Made by a program: the position numbers and the translations under genes. DNA of 64,000 bases from Ficedula albicollis (taxonomy: Eukaryota > Chordata > Aves > Passeriformes > Muscicapidae): assembly GCF_000247815.1 (NCBI RefSeq), contig NC_021692.1:443108-507107 (forward strand). The letters run 5' to 3'. This document shows positions 1 to 13,300 of the stretch, piece by piece (the first letter of the stretch is position 1; every line of letters begins with the position of its first letter). The notes beneath the pieces were generated by a model that made no database searches, was not told the origin of the DNA, and was given only the letters and a program-made list of their open reading frames with translations.

Positions 1-3000
1 GCTTACTAATTCAGGAACGAGGAGCAGCATGTCTGCCATATACATTGGAAAATCCAGGTGCTGACCCTCAGGAGCAAGGAGAAGGGGTTATATTGTTGTG
101 TTTTGCTTGGATTAAAGGCTGAGAGATTTTTTTATGATCTCTGGAGTTAGGATTAAACCTGGGATGAAGGAAACTTCTTGAGCATGTGCTGGTAGCTGTG
201 AGCTCTGTGACTGTGAGCAATATTTCTTTGGGGTTTTCAGCAGAATGGTGTTTTTATTACAGAGCAGCTTGGCCACAAATCGTCCCCCTGCTTTTCCTTT
301 AAAGGGAGCCTAGGTAGGCTGGCTGGGGGACAGTGCTGGGGCCTCTTGAGATAATCTCATTCCTGCAGCAGTTCCTCCTGGGTGTCTTTTTCATAGCTAT
401 GACCTGGCCTGCCTGATTTTGAGAATGAGACCTTCATCCCCTCCTCCCTGAGCTGCTGGGGCTGGGGCTGCCGAGGCTCCCAGGGCATCCTGTATTTTGC
501 ACTGGAGGTGGCAGCTTTTTGGGGATGAGCAAAGGGATTTGCCTGTTCCTGCAGTGTTTTACACCTTCTGTCCAATAGTCAGAGAAACCAGACTTGGATT
601 TTTTGCTCTGTCGAGCTCTGTGATGAGAAAGAAAATATATTCAGACCCTTAGCCATCTTTATCCTGCAGCAGTTCTTTTTTTACAGTTCAACAAAATGAC
701 TTTGTCGGTGTTTGCAGGGAGAGGCTGGAGCTGAGTTGATCTTGTGGGGATCCAGGGGAACCTCCTCCTTTTCCATTTGCATTAGGTCTCTAAGATTTCT
801 AAGGTCAGAGGATTCTACTGGAGCACCCTCGTATTTTACACTGAATTCTGCCTACTCTGAGCACCCTCACAGCAAAATTGGCAGTTTTAATGGTTCAGTC
901 TCTGTGTCTGTGAGTCACAGGATCATCCTTCCCTGCTCGTCAGCATCACTGCTTGTGCATCCTGATGAAATGGGGAAGATTTGGTTTCAGAACATTAAAC
1001 CACTGAGCAGTGCAGGAAGATGTAGCCAGGGATGGTTTCTTGCTGCTGACCATGTTCCTGGTCTGAGCTTCTGCCCAAAGGGGACATGTTCCCCTGTTCT
1101 CAGGGCACAGGTTGTGTTCCTGCCTCCTCAGGAATTTTTGCCTGCAGCTTTTAGGACAGGCAGAGCTGTTATCTGCAAGGGGCAAGAGCACATGCTTTTT
1201 AAAGTAAGTAATTCCTACTCATCTGCTCTACAAGGAGAAAAACAGGTTATCAAGAGAGGACCTGGGGGCTCCAGTCCACACTAAAAGCATCATCCTGGCT
1301 AAAAGTAATCAACAATTGTTGCTTTTTATTAAATTTTGGGTTTCTGTAGCTACAGTGAGGGACCAGCACTTTCCAGGCAACAAAACAGGACAAGTGTTGT
1401 TGGTGGAGTGGAATTTCTGCAGAAGGTGCTACCAGAGACCTGAGGCCTTTGATGTCACCATTCTATCATGGCTATTACAAGGAGCAGAGAGGAAAACAAG
1501 AGACTGATGTGTATGCCAGACAGAACTCCTTGGAGCACAGGAAGCTGAAAGAAGTTAATGCACATGAAATTCAAAGGGCTGTTTCTTGCAGAGCTCGTTT
1601 ATGAGAAATATTTCTGTATTAAGTAACTCAACTGTGATGAGTCCTGGAGTTTCTGAGCTGGGGAGGCTGTAAGGAACGACTTGGGCTGTAATTGGAAATA
1701 CCTTGGAGAAATTTCTCCAGCACCGAAACCTGGAGAGGCAGAAACATAAATCAGGTATCGCCTTTTTTCTTGATCTGCTGCCATAACCACTGGAATATAT
1801 TTTCTTACGAGCTGGAAGGCGATGGTGAATCTGTGCTTTGGTCTTTCATGGCATTTTGGATAATAAAATAAAAATATAAGAGCTGCTATTAATTTAGGCT
1901 CCACAGCTGTGAGCTCACCGGTGGGTAAATCCTGTGAGATGTTCCACCACGGAATGTGACGGAGCTGGAGAAATGGGCCTGCTGAGCAGTTCCCTGCAGT
2001 GGTGGGCTTATCTCTGGGAGTGGTGTCTGGGGTAGTCTGGAATTAAGGGTTTGTTCCTCTTTCCAGTCCTAAAGTAAATCTGTGTTGTCACTCCTGTTAC
2101 CTCCTTTGGCTTTGTAAGCCGTGATAAGAGCTCAGAGTGCTGGTTGGGTTTCTGGTGTTCCTTCTCCGAAGAGTGAGATGAGCTGAAAACAAAGTCTGGA
2201 AGTGTGAATAGTGGCAAAAATGAACCTGCATTTGGGCAGGAATTGAACTGTTGGAGAGCACATGAAGTTGCCCAATTTGGGGACAGGAAAATAGAAAAGA
2301 AGACCAGAAGTGTCCGGAATTGTCCCTTTACAAGAGCCAAACTGGACACACTACTTTGTATTTCCTTACAGCCTCACAGATGAAACTCCATCTTCAAATT
2401 AGTAACACCATTGTCCTGTTGGATTTGGGATTTGGGATTTGGGATTTGGGAAGGTTGGTACCCAAATTTACATCAGTGTAAATTGTCCTTTGAGCTCCTG
2501 CAGCAGAAATGTGAACTTGACAGAAAAGAAGAAATCTGGTGTCTGCTATGTTAAGAGGGGGGAAATGGAGCAACGTCCCTCGAGGTCTCTGGAGATCCAT
2601 CCTGGGCAGCTCCACAACGTGGTCGGGGGTTGCTCTGGCTGATGGAAGTCGTGGGATTAAGGCAAGACTCATTCGGGAGGCTTGGCAGGATCGCAGCCTC
2701 TACGGAGCTTACTTTTGCCAAAAAAAGGTGGAAAAAATGCATACTTCTGCAGCAGTAATGTTCACATCCTGATAGCTGAGGAAGGAAACACCCCGGACCT
2801 TTGCCAGCCCCAGATCCATGACCCCTGAGTTTATTTCTGTGCTGTTAAAAATGAAACATTGCTCTGCACTGCAGATGGTTTCCACGGTTTGAGTTTGAGG
2901 GGAAAGAAATTCTGTCAGATTAAGAATTTTGGGATTAAATTACTTGCCTGTGGCAAAATTTGGGTTGTTGCTTTACACAGCTAATCTCTTCTTGGAGAAA

Positions 3001-4644
3001 TCTCTGGAAGTGTGCAAGTGTCAATCCCAAACAAGATGACTGAAAACAGCGCTTTGAAAACTGCTCAGTTTTCACTGAATTTGTAGCAGATTTTTTGATG
3101 GAGGAACTGGGGAGTCTGTCTTAGATGTGTGCTTTGCTGAATTCCAGAAGTTACCATGTTCAAGGACACTGATCATTCCAGCCCTGGTTTTACCCCAGGA
3201 TAGTGGGAATAAGCGGGCTGTTCTTGCCAAGGTGCCAGGACAAGCAGTGAAGGAGGCTGGGAGATGCCAGTTTTGGGAGACAAAGCCATGCTGCAGTCTG
3301 GGCCTGCTGGGCCCTTCTTCTCCCCTCCTTTGAGCCCCAGGAAATTCGGGATTTGTGCTGGTGCACTGCCCTGCCTTTAAAGCCTCTCCACAAGGAGACA
3401 CAGTGGATGGGATGTGCAGGACCTGGAGCTTGGGAGATCTGGATGATTCTTCCAGCCATTGGTTCTGTGAACAAGAGATGATGTTTGAATATTTAAACGA
3501 GACTTTCCTCTTTTAATTAACTTTACTTTTAGGGTGTTCAGCCTGAAGGTAAAAGTCTTCCGTGACTGCTGGTAGCTCCTGTTGCTCTGTGGGCTGGGCG
3601 TGGATGTGGTGATTCCCACGGGAATCTGTGGGGTCACTCCTTCAAACAGGGAAACCCTCTGGAGAGGCCACAGAAGCTCATATGTGTCCTTTGAGGCAGT
3701 GGGAACACAGCAAATCCCATTTGCTCCGTTCCCTTAGGAGCAGAGTTGGCTTCTATTAACTCTTCTTATTTATGCCTAGTGAAGAACCTTTCAAAATTGT
3801 ATTTTATTGTGATAAAGGAAGTGCACACTGGGTTTTTCCACAGTATCTGCTGGAAACCAAAGGCCAGAGCTGGAAATCTGTTTGCAGTAAACTTCAGTCA
3901 GAAAATCAGTCCCATTTGCCCTCTGTTAACTGTGCATGTGTGCCTGGGACATGAATTTAAGATGGGAGCAGTTGCCACAAATTAGGAACAGATTGGATTA
4001 ATAGGTTTGTCTCCTCTTAATATATTGTGTGGTTTCTTCTACCCTTTAGGGGGAAAACATGGTTGGAGTAAATCAGTGCTGATCGTGGTGTTTGCTTTGA
4101 CTCAGTTGGCCAGGGAGATCATTAATGGTGGAGATATGAACCTGCTTTTAAATTTGAATATAAATCCAGCTTGGAGCAGTGCTGCAGGGTTCAAGGAGTT
4201 TGCCTTTTGGATGAGATACTGGAAATTTGGTCTTGCTTCTGGTTAATATTATAACGATGTTAGAATTCTTGAGAAAAATATGTTGAGAACAACCTTCTCT
4301 ACCCGCCAGCACCTACCTGATCTTTCAAAAAACTTGATTTCCTGAAGGTTTTTTTCCCTGTGTGATCCTTGTGCTGTTGGCAATGACCTCCTTGCTACCC
4401 CAAGTGCCATTTGGAGCTTGAATGAGCAACCTGTAAAACAATTCCTGTGTTTTGTCATTCTAATGATTGTTATTGCTGCATTGAAAGCCAAAGTGGTTAA
4501 ATCAAGCTGGATCCTCCACAAGGCTGCAACTGCTTTGTTTTCCTGTGCCTCAGACCAGCCTCAGAGGGAAGCTCATCACTTCAGCCATGGCCACATGGGC
4601 TCCGTGTCACTCAGTGTTGTAACAGATGCACGTTTACATTGCAG
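1..4644 (+). other. EIF4G3: EIF4G3 intron (3' part)
   Basis: No segment here translates to eIF4GII or to any protein I recognise. The open frames are short and lack coherent splice borders. The only structure noted is a four-copy GGGATTT run near 2421-2451. The stretch is read as the intron preceding the first exon in the window. Confidence 0.7.
2421..2451. repeat. Short GGGATTT tandem repeat
   Basis: About four consecutive copies of the 7-mer GGGATTT lie in the first intron stretch. It is a simple repeat with no other significance seen. Confidence 0.8.
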
Positions 4645-4733
4645 CTCAAACCGCTGTAACTGCACCAAAGACCTGGAAGAAACCAAAAGACCAGACCCAA
4701 GCCACTGAGGAGGTGACAGAGACAGAAACAGAG
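4645..4733 (+). CDS. EIF4G3: EIF4G3 exon: linker with TWKKPKD motif
   Basis: The acceptor is ttgcag before 4645 and the donor gtgaga follows 4733. The exon begins with the last two bases of a codon and ends in phase 0. It encodes [16 protein letters not shown] followed by a Glu/Thr-rich tail. The TWKKPKD motif precedes the acidic linker in eIF4GII. Confidence 0.9.
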
Positions 4734-7297
4734 GTGAGAGGGAAACAAAGTCCTGCTTTACCCAAATTTAAAGGTGTTGTTCCTCTCTTGAAATTGTACT
4801 TTAGAGACATTGCTTCTTCTCATTGTTGTCTCACAGGATCCAGGGCAGAGTTTTGGGGAGGAACTCTGCTATTCCTCCCTTTTAAAGCTCTTCTGTTTTC
4901 TTTGGGTTTGCCTAATTTAATGACTAATAAGTCACAGAATCACAGACTGGTTTGGGTTGGAAGGGCCCTTAAAGACTCATCTCGTTCCAGCCGCTGCCAT
5001 GGCAAGGGACACCTTCCACTAGAAGGTTCCACTAAACTTGGACCAGCCTCCCAGCACTGAGGAGCCCCTTTCAGTGAAGGGTGAGAGAAAAGTGGGTTTG
5101 AATCCCTCAGCACTGCCTCCTTTTGGTCCCAGGCCACCGTCCTGACATTTGGCAGGTTCTTCTGCGCGGGGATATGATGGCAAAAGATAGTTTGCCTGAT
5201 GACCAACTGATGGAGAGGCTGACAAAGGAAAATGCAGGCAAAACCACCTCAAGAGTGATTAGATGAGTAAAGAAAACCTCCCTCACTGCTGTTCTGGTAG
5301 GGATATTGCAGCAGGGAGCTGTGCTTAATATCCTGGGTCAGTATGGGGTTAGAATTAATCGAAAAGGGAGCAAGAGAGTAAAAATGTAAAAGCTGACTGC
5401 CCGGTGTATGGATAAAAGCTGAGGTTGGCCAGAGGTGATGCAGAGCAGGAGTGCAAAGGGTGTCGCTGGGGCGGCACCAGCAGGTTCATCCTCCACACTT
5501 TCCTCATCCTCCCTTGGAGGAGTCATGTCTCCTGCACCAGCTGGCAGTTCCACTGAGGAATTCTTCAGAGAATTCCCTTGAAAAATCTGCAAGAAGTGTT
5601 TTAGGATGTGGTGCCATCAGGCAGGGAGGCGAAAGGATTGGGAGCCTCCTGCAGAGCATCCTCATTGAAGTTATTTCTTTGTTCAGTGCTAAGATGTGCT
5701 GGGGTTTCTCCTGGGAGAAGCACATTCCAACGCCTCCTCGTCTGAATGCACAATCAGGCTGTGTCCTTGGAGAGCTCCAAAATTAACAGCCAGGGATACT
5801 ATTAATACTTTTTCCTGAAACCAAGAAGCTGGAATTGTGGCTGGATCTCACATTGCCTTCCTTAGTGGGATCTGCTCCAGTTGGCAGCAGGCATTTAAAG
5901 GAAGAATCCCCAAAACAAGCACCATGTGCCTTTTACCATCCCTTTATCATGGATGGTAGGAGAAGAGGAAAGCAGAGTTGTCCTTCCAGGCTGGGATTGC
6001 TCATGGCTTAACAGTTCCCTCCATCCAAACCTGTAGGGATTTTGTGGGCAATGTTGGGTCTTTCCAGTTGCACTATTAATTATCAGTATGTTATCCATGG
6101 GAATGAGCTGGTAAATCATGCAGTGGCTAAGTGTAGTGTTCCATATCCATGTGTGAGATGCATTTGGATTCCTGCTGCTCCCAAAAATGCCATGGGAATC
6201 CATGAAGAGCCATTTCACATGCATTGAATTTGTCGGGGTGTTTCTAACAAAACCTCTGCCTCTGTCTGTGCTCCAGCTGAAGGAGGAGGAGGAGGACGAG
6301 GAGGAGGAGGAGGAACCTTCAGGGGACAAAGTACTTGAATCTGACCAGGAGAAAATGAGCCCTCAAGCGGAGAGGGAACCCTCGGAGCTCAAAGCAGTGA
6401 AGCCCCTGGAAGAGAACGGGGAGCAGGAGGCAGAGCCGGTGCGAAACGGAGCCGAGAGCGTCTCGGAGGGCGAGGGCGCCGACACCAACTCGGGCTGCAC
6501 GGAGGGCTCTGCAGAGGGGCCCACGTACCTGTACAAACCAGGTAAGTCCTGCTCCACTCTGCTCTCTGCCTCCCTCCTCTAAGGGCTGCTGACACCCCGT
6601 GTGTCACCCCCTGGGTATTCCCATGGGGGCTGGGAGGGGATTCAGTGCTCACTGTGTGCAGCTCTGCCGAGATCTGCAACCCAACAGGCCTTGAGAGATC
6701 TTCCAGGGGGGCAAAAGGGGAAAATTGTTTTTGTCTTGCTGATTGTCAAGAGAAAATCCCTAATTCCTTGAAATTTGTGTGCATTTGGATACTGGCTACA
6801 GCACAGTGGAAATGACAGTTGATTCCTGTGTAATCAACAGCTGGAAACCATCCAAGAAATTCCACATAAACCAATATACCTCTGAAATAAGAGGTGGTTA
6901 AATAAGAAATGAAAGTGCTCATTGGGTCCTAAATACAAATATGTAAGTTCATAAAGATTTAATTTCCTGGCTAAACAGTTGCATGAATCTTTTGATTTCC
7001 AGAAAAGTAAGGAAAATAAACAATTTGTGATTTTCAGTCCAGGCTCTGCCCATCTCAATCCCATTGATTAGAGTATAAGATACCTATAGAGTACTTTCGT
7101 TATTTATGAAGACCTAACCTTTCTGTTATTTATGAAGATTTTGTAATTCATAGTCCTGAATCTCAGTTAATCCACTTTATTTACAAAGAAGTTGAGGCCA
7201 ACTTCTCACTTGCTCCCAATTTTTAAGCAATTTCTTATTCAAGTGAAATTTCCTCCAAATTAAGTAGTCATTTCTTTAGGAGTCCAGAAATTAAAAA

Positions 7298-7373
<76 letters not shown>

Positions 7374-10300
7374 GAAGGACCTGGAGAACCTGGTGGACAA
7401 GGAGCACCACAGTTAAGGGACTCCCCTGCAGTGGTTATTTCTGCACCACTTTGTTCTGACAAAGACTTCAATTGCTTTGCTTTTATCAATTCAGCACAAT
7501 GATATCGTGGCAGGGAAACACAGAGGGCTCTTGGTAGCTCCTCACACTCAGGGTACCTGACGAGTTCACTGGCACAGCACTTCCTGAAGTTAATCCATAA
7601 TTCATCAGCTGATGCAGTCAGAAGAATCCCAGTTGGCTCCAGATGTCCTTTTACTCAGCCAGAGGGGTTTGATTCATCCTTGGGAAAGCAGCACACATTG
7701 GACTTGTGCAACAGCCCTCGATTTTGGCTGTACTTTTTTCAGAAAGGGGAATTTCTGCCCTTTGGAGGAATTGTGTGTTTGGTCCCTCTCTCTGCCTGCA
7801 TTGGGGATCCTTCCTGTGACAATGCCCAGCTGCTCCTCACATTAAAACAGTTCGTTGAGAGCTTTCCAGGAGAAGCCAGCTACACGTAAACTGCTTGTTG
7901 TTGTTTTGGAGTTTTTCCATGGTAAAGGTCAGGTACAGTGGGCAGGCCAGGAATGCCAGCCAGGATCCAGCCAAACCATTTCTGCACCCCTGTATCCTGA
8001 AGCTCTGCAGAAATAAAACTGCATAAAGAGCTAAAGTTTGCACTTACTTCTGTGTATTTTCATTCCCAGTCATTAAAACCCATCGTTGGAGTAAGTTCCT
8101 GCTTGTGGCGTCTGTGGAGGTGCGGATGGTGAGATCCCAGAGATCCAAAGCTGGGTGCCAGGGAGGGAGAGAAAGGAATAATAAATACCTGAAGGGCTGA
8201 TGAATGCTGAGTAACACAGTCTGGCATGAGGAAGATGCAAAGGCAGCATCTCATACAGATGTTTTCCTTCAGATAAAACGTGTTTTCTTTCTTAATTTCA
8301 AACCAACTGTGTGGCCAGTGCCAAAAATCCAGGCCACCAGGGGCTGACTTTCCTTGTGCTAAAGTGGCTGTAGGTTTATGCTGTGATTTGCACCAGGCAG
8401 AGTTCTCCACACCCAACACACCCCCACGAAAAATAGGTGAAAAGTTGTAATTCCCAGATCATGGCCTGTAGTTTGTGGCTTCTCTTGTTTCTGCTGGTTA
8501 TCTCCAGCCTGGGTTGTTCACAGTTCCATGGTTTCACATTTTCAAAGGGTGTTTTTGTTCCATGCTCTGCTCTCCTTGACTTCATGTTTATGACTCTCTT
8601 TTACACCAGACAAACCCCTTTAACTTCTGCGCTTTCACACAGAAATAGGGGATTGTCCCCATTCCACCATATCCCACAGGAGAGCAGAAGTCAAGTTCAG
8701 ATACATGGGTTAGAACTGGAATTAGTGACCAGGTGTGGGTGTGGTTGCTCTGGACTGGGCTCTACACTCCCCGTTATTCATGTCCCTTTAATGTTATGTA
8801 TGTTGCCTTCCTCTCTCCCTTCAAAATGAAAATTAAATTGATTTGAAATTTCCCAGGCTGGTGCAGCAGCCTCTTCCCTTTGGATGTACCAGAACCACAT
8901 CTGGGTGAACAGAGGGTTTGTTTCCTGTGACTCTCAGGGACTTCTCTCCCTATAGAGCAGTGGAAGCCCCTGGACCCAGAGGGGAAGAAGCAATACGACC
9001 GGGAATTCCTGCTGGATATCCAGTTCATGCCTGCCTGTATCCAGAAGCCCGAGGGGCTGCCTCCCATCAGCGACGTGGTGCTCGACAAGGTGAGAGGAGA
9101 GCCCATCAAACAGGTACGTGCAGGGTTTTGATATAAATAAAGATCCCTAATGCCTCATTCCTGAACCATTTTCATGTCGGGTTTTGGTGGGAAGTGGGAC
9201 TAGTTTGTCCCATCACAAAATTCTACAAATAGAGGTGTTGGTGCCTGATGAATGTGCACAGATGAAAGCAGTTTTGATGGTTTTTGTCTAGATAAAGTTA
9301 TACCAGGTTGTTATTAAAATTTGAAATGACCCAGCCACGAAGAGCTGAAGATCCAAGTAAGACTGGATGGAGAGGCAGTGGCTTCTATTAGATCAATTAA
9401 TTGATCTATTAGATCAATTAAAAAACAAAGACAAGCTTTGGGGCAAACTGTTTTTCCATCTGAAGCAGTTTTTTCACTATTTATAAGCTGATCTAATAAA
9501 AGATCTTTAAGATCTCCATCCTCGAGCAGTTTGAGGATCTCTCTCCAGTCTCACAGCTGACTGTCTCCGCTAGAGGTTTGGGCTTAGTGAAACCTTGGGA
9601 TTTTGGGGTGCTGCAAGGCCTTGTTCTGCTGTCCCTGGGAGCTGGGGGGTTCCTTGGCTTTGATGGAACCATGACAGACTCACTCCTGAGACTCAGGGAT
9701 GTGGGTGATCCTTGTGTGCAGAAACATTTCCGCTCTGAATTTCATACCCGGGCAAATTGTAAAACGCAGCTTTGTTCCCAGAATTATTTCATCTGCCTTC
9801 TACTTTCCCATGATTGTTTCTCACTGTTCTGTGTTTGAGTTTCCTGGGCTCAGTTGCCCATCTCTCATGTTGGCACAGAAGCCATTGCTTTGAGGGAAGG
9901 TAGCAGTTTCATGCTCTTAACCAGGACAGGCCCATGTTACCATGATTTTATCCTCCATGATCTTTGAAATGTTTCTGAACTCCACCCGTTTCCTCAATAG
10001 TCTCCTGAAGAAGACGTATTTTAAATTAAATGCTTATTTTAGCGTAAGTGTGAATGCCTAAAACTTGAGCAGTTTGTTAAAAGCTTTAATTGGGATGTTA
10101 AATATGTTAAATGTGACTATAATGGTTTAGCAGGTGTTGTTTGTAGGCTGCATGACCTCTGGTAGCTCAGCACCCCTGAGCAGCCCCTGTCTGTGTGCTC
10201 TGCTCACGGCACAGGTCAGTCAGCCGAAGTTGCCGCTGAGGACTCTGGACCCCCGGATCCTGCCACGAGGCCCTGACTTCACGCCAGCCTTTGCTGATTT

Positions 10301-13300
10301 TGGGAGGCAAGCCCCCGGGGGAAGAAACGTGTCTGGAAGTGTGAGTTTACTCCAACTTGCTCATTTAAAAACTGGCCTAGCACTGATGAAGTTCCTCCTC
10401 AGGCTTTTGAGCCTCTTCCAATGCGCCGATTGTTCTGGTTTTGTCAGGATGAACGCAGGGGTGATGTTTGCTTGGCTGACAAAATGTAGGGAAATAGGAA
10501 ATGGTTGTGGATGTTTGTCACGAGTAAGTGTTGTTTGGGAAGGGTTTGATCTCCTTCCAGTTTCCTGTGTGAGGCAGTGGAAGTGTTTCCACACCAGGAC
10601 CCGGCAGTCGCGTGTGCGGTCGCGTGTTCGTCGTACAACAGACCCGGCGTCAGCGCATCGGCCTGGGGGGCTGTGCTGCAAAGCACACCAACAGAGCAAA
10701 GAGATTTTACTAACAAACAAAATACAGCAGCTGCTGTGTGCTCCTGCTTTCTCTGTGCTTCCACGTGTTGCTTTGGTCACTTCATTCCTTGTTTTCCCAC
10801 CTTTTCCGCTGCTTTTGTTTCACTTTCCCCTCTTCTCCCTGTGTCTGGCTTTGCCCACGCTCTGAAATCCCTCTGTGAGTTCTTCACTCATGCATCTGCC
10901 ATGTCTTTTCCTGGGGCACAGGTGCCCCCAGCACGTGCTACCCATCAGTGCCACTGGAGGAGGACACTGAGTGATAGGGGCAATCACTTGTTTTCAGCTA
11001 TTGATCTGCTTCTGCTGTGTCCATCTGGATGTGTCTAACGACACAGCCATCATGGAGCTTTTACACCTGCTGGTTCCAGAAGAGTCCCCTTAAATCACTC
11101 CAACTTCCAAGTGTGCAGGTTTCTAGGAGTCAAACCCAGCAATTTTGGGTCAATGTAGTATTTCTGCTTTGAGAGCAGTCTTGTGGCCGGTACCACCGTT
11201 CCGAGGTGCACATCTGTGTCTTGGAGTTGCCTCGGTGCCACAGTTTCTCCTGGAGCACCACCTGGTCCACAAAACCTCATGAAGTCGCCAGTGCTTCCAC
11301 CTTTGGGCCGTGCAGGCCGTGCTGTGGCGCCTCCTCTCCGTCCCGTGCTGAGTGTCCCGCGCCCTGCGGCGTCGGGGTAACGCGCCTGTCGCTCTTTGTC
11401 TCTCCGCAGGCCTGCAAAGTGCAGAGCACCCCTGGATTGCCCTCCCTGGCTCGGTGTGGGCCCCCAGCATGCCCTCTCTTGGTCTCGCCTCACCCACCAT
11501 TGAGGAACCTGCCGATAGGGGGAAGCCGAATCCCCCCTTCTCTCCGTCGTACAACAGACCCGGCGTCAGCGCATCGGCCTGGGGGGCTGTGCTGCAAAGC
11601 ACACCAACAGAGCAAAGAGATTTTACTAACAAACAAAATACAGCAGCTGCTGTGTGCTCCTGCTTTCTCTGTGCTTCCACGTGTTGCTTTGGTCACTTCA
11701 TTCCTTGTTTTCCCACCTTTTCCGCTGCTTTTGTTTCACTTTCCCCTCTTCTCCCTGTGTCTGGCTTTGCCCACGCTCTGAAATCCCTCTGTGAGTTCTT
11801 CACTCATGCATCTGCCATGTCTTTTCCTGGGGCACAGGTGCCCCCAGCACGTGCTACCCATCAGTGCCACTGGAGGAGGACACTGAGTGATAGGGGCAAT
11901 CACTTGTTTTCAGCTATTGATCTGCTTCTGCTGTGTCCATCTGGATGTGTCTAACGACACAGCCATCATGGAGCTTTTACACCTGCTGGTTCCAGAAGAG
12001 TCCCCTTAAATCACTCCAACTTCCAAGTGTGCAGGTTTCTAGGAGTCAAACCCAGCAATTTTGGGTCAATGTAGTATTTCTGCTTTGAGAGCAGTCTTGT
12101 GGCCGGTACCTCCGTTCCGAGGTGCACATCTGTGTCTTGGAGTTGCCTCGGTGCCACAGTTTCTCCTGGAGCACCACCTGGTCCACAAAACCTCATGAAG
12201 TCGCCAGTGCTTCCACCTTTGGGCCGTGCAGGCCGTGCTGTGGCGCCTCCTCTCCGTCCCGTGCTGAGTGTCCCGCGCCCTGCGGCGTCGGGGTAACGCG
12301 CCTGTCGCTCTTTGTCTCTCCGCAGGCCTGCAAAGTGCAGAGCACCCCTGGATTGCCCTCCCTGGCTCGGTGTGGGCCCCCAGCATGCCCTCTCTTGGTC
12401 TCGCCTCACCCACCATTGAGGAACCTGCCGATAGGGGTAAGCCGAATCCCCCCTTCTCTCCCCAGACTTTGCACCTTTTTGTAGAGTTGCCTTTTTTCCC
12501 CAACACTCACTGTTGTTAAAGAATGACTGGCAGAAAACTTTACAAAAAGGTGCAACCTTGTTTAAAAAAAAACCGAAACAAGACTTGCATTGTACCCCTC
12601 TAGGCAGTCTTCAGTGGTGGGTGGGACATCACCAGCTGAGGGCATGCTGGGACGTTGGCCTGAGCGGGATCCGCGAGGGTCTGCACTTTGCAGACCTGTG
12701 GAAAGGGGGAGAAAAGGTAAGTCCCGCTTACCCCGTTCATTTGGAGCATTCAGCACATAACATACATCTTACATTTGCACCTTTGCAGAGCAGAGCCTCT
12801 CCTTGCTTTGTTCTGGAGGAGGGCTGGAAGGTGATGTGGTTTAACCAGCCTGTCCTTGACGCCTGCGGTTGTAGGATCAGAGGGTTCTGAGCCCAGCAAC
12901 GCCAGACGTTCCCCCTTGTGCCGCATGGCAACCCCTGCGTGTGTGCTTCCTGCCCCCAGCCATCCCACCTCTGCACAGGCCATGTCATGAACCATCAAAC
13001 CACTGCCTCTTCCTTGCCCCAAGTAACGTCAAGCAGCTCGGTGCTAACCGCTTCCAGCACGTTCCGTCTTTTGTTTCGCTTCTTTGGCTTTTGTCTTTGT
13101 TCCCCTCTTTTTGCTTGAGCGTGTTTTGACTGTTTCTGGCACTAACCAATGTTGCATCAGATGGCACTGGGATGGAGTTGCACAGAGGCAGAGTGCAGCT
13201 GGGAAGGCTCTTTGGTGTAGGCAGGGTTAAGTGTGTGTGGCAGGTGAGGAAATGCAGAGATGTGGGGCTGGAGCGGACCGGCCTGTCCCTGCACAGGATG

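Noticed and set aside
10134..12519. Several open frames of 100-243 codons on both strands around the 916-bp duplication
   Set aside because: The first overlaps the real EIF4G3 exon at 10215 and reads on into intron. The others recur simply because the DNA is duplicated. None resembles a known protein.
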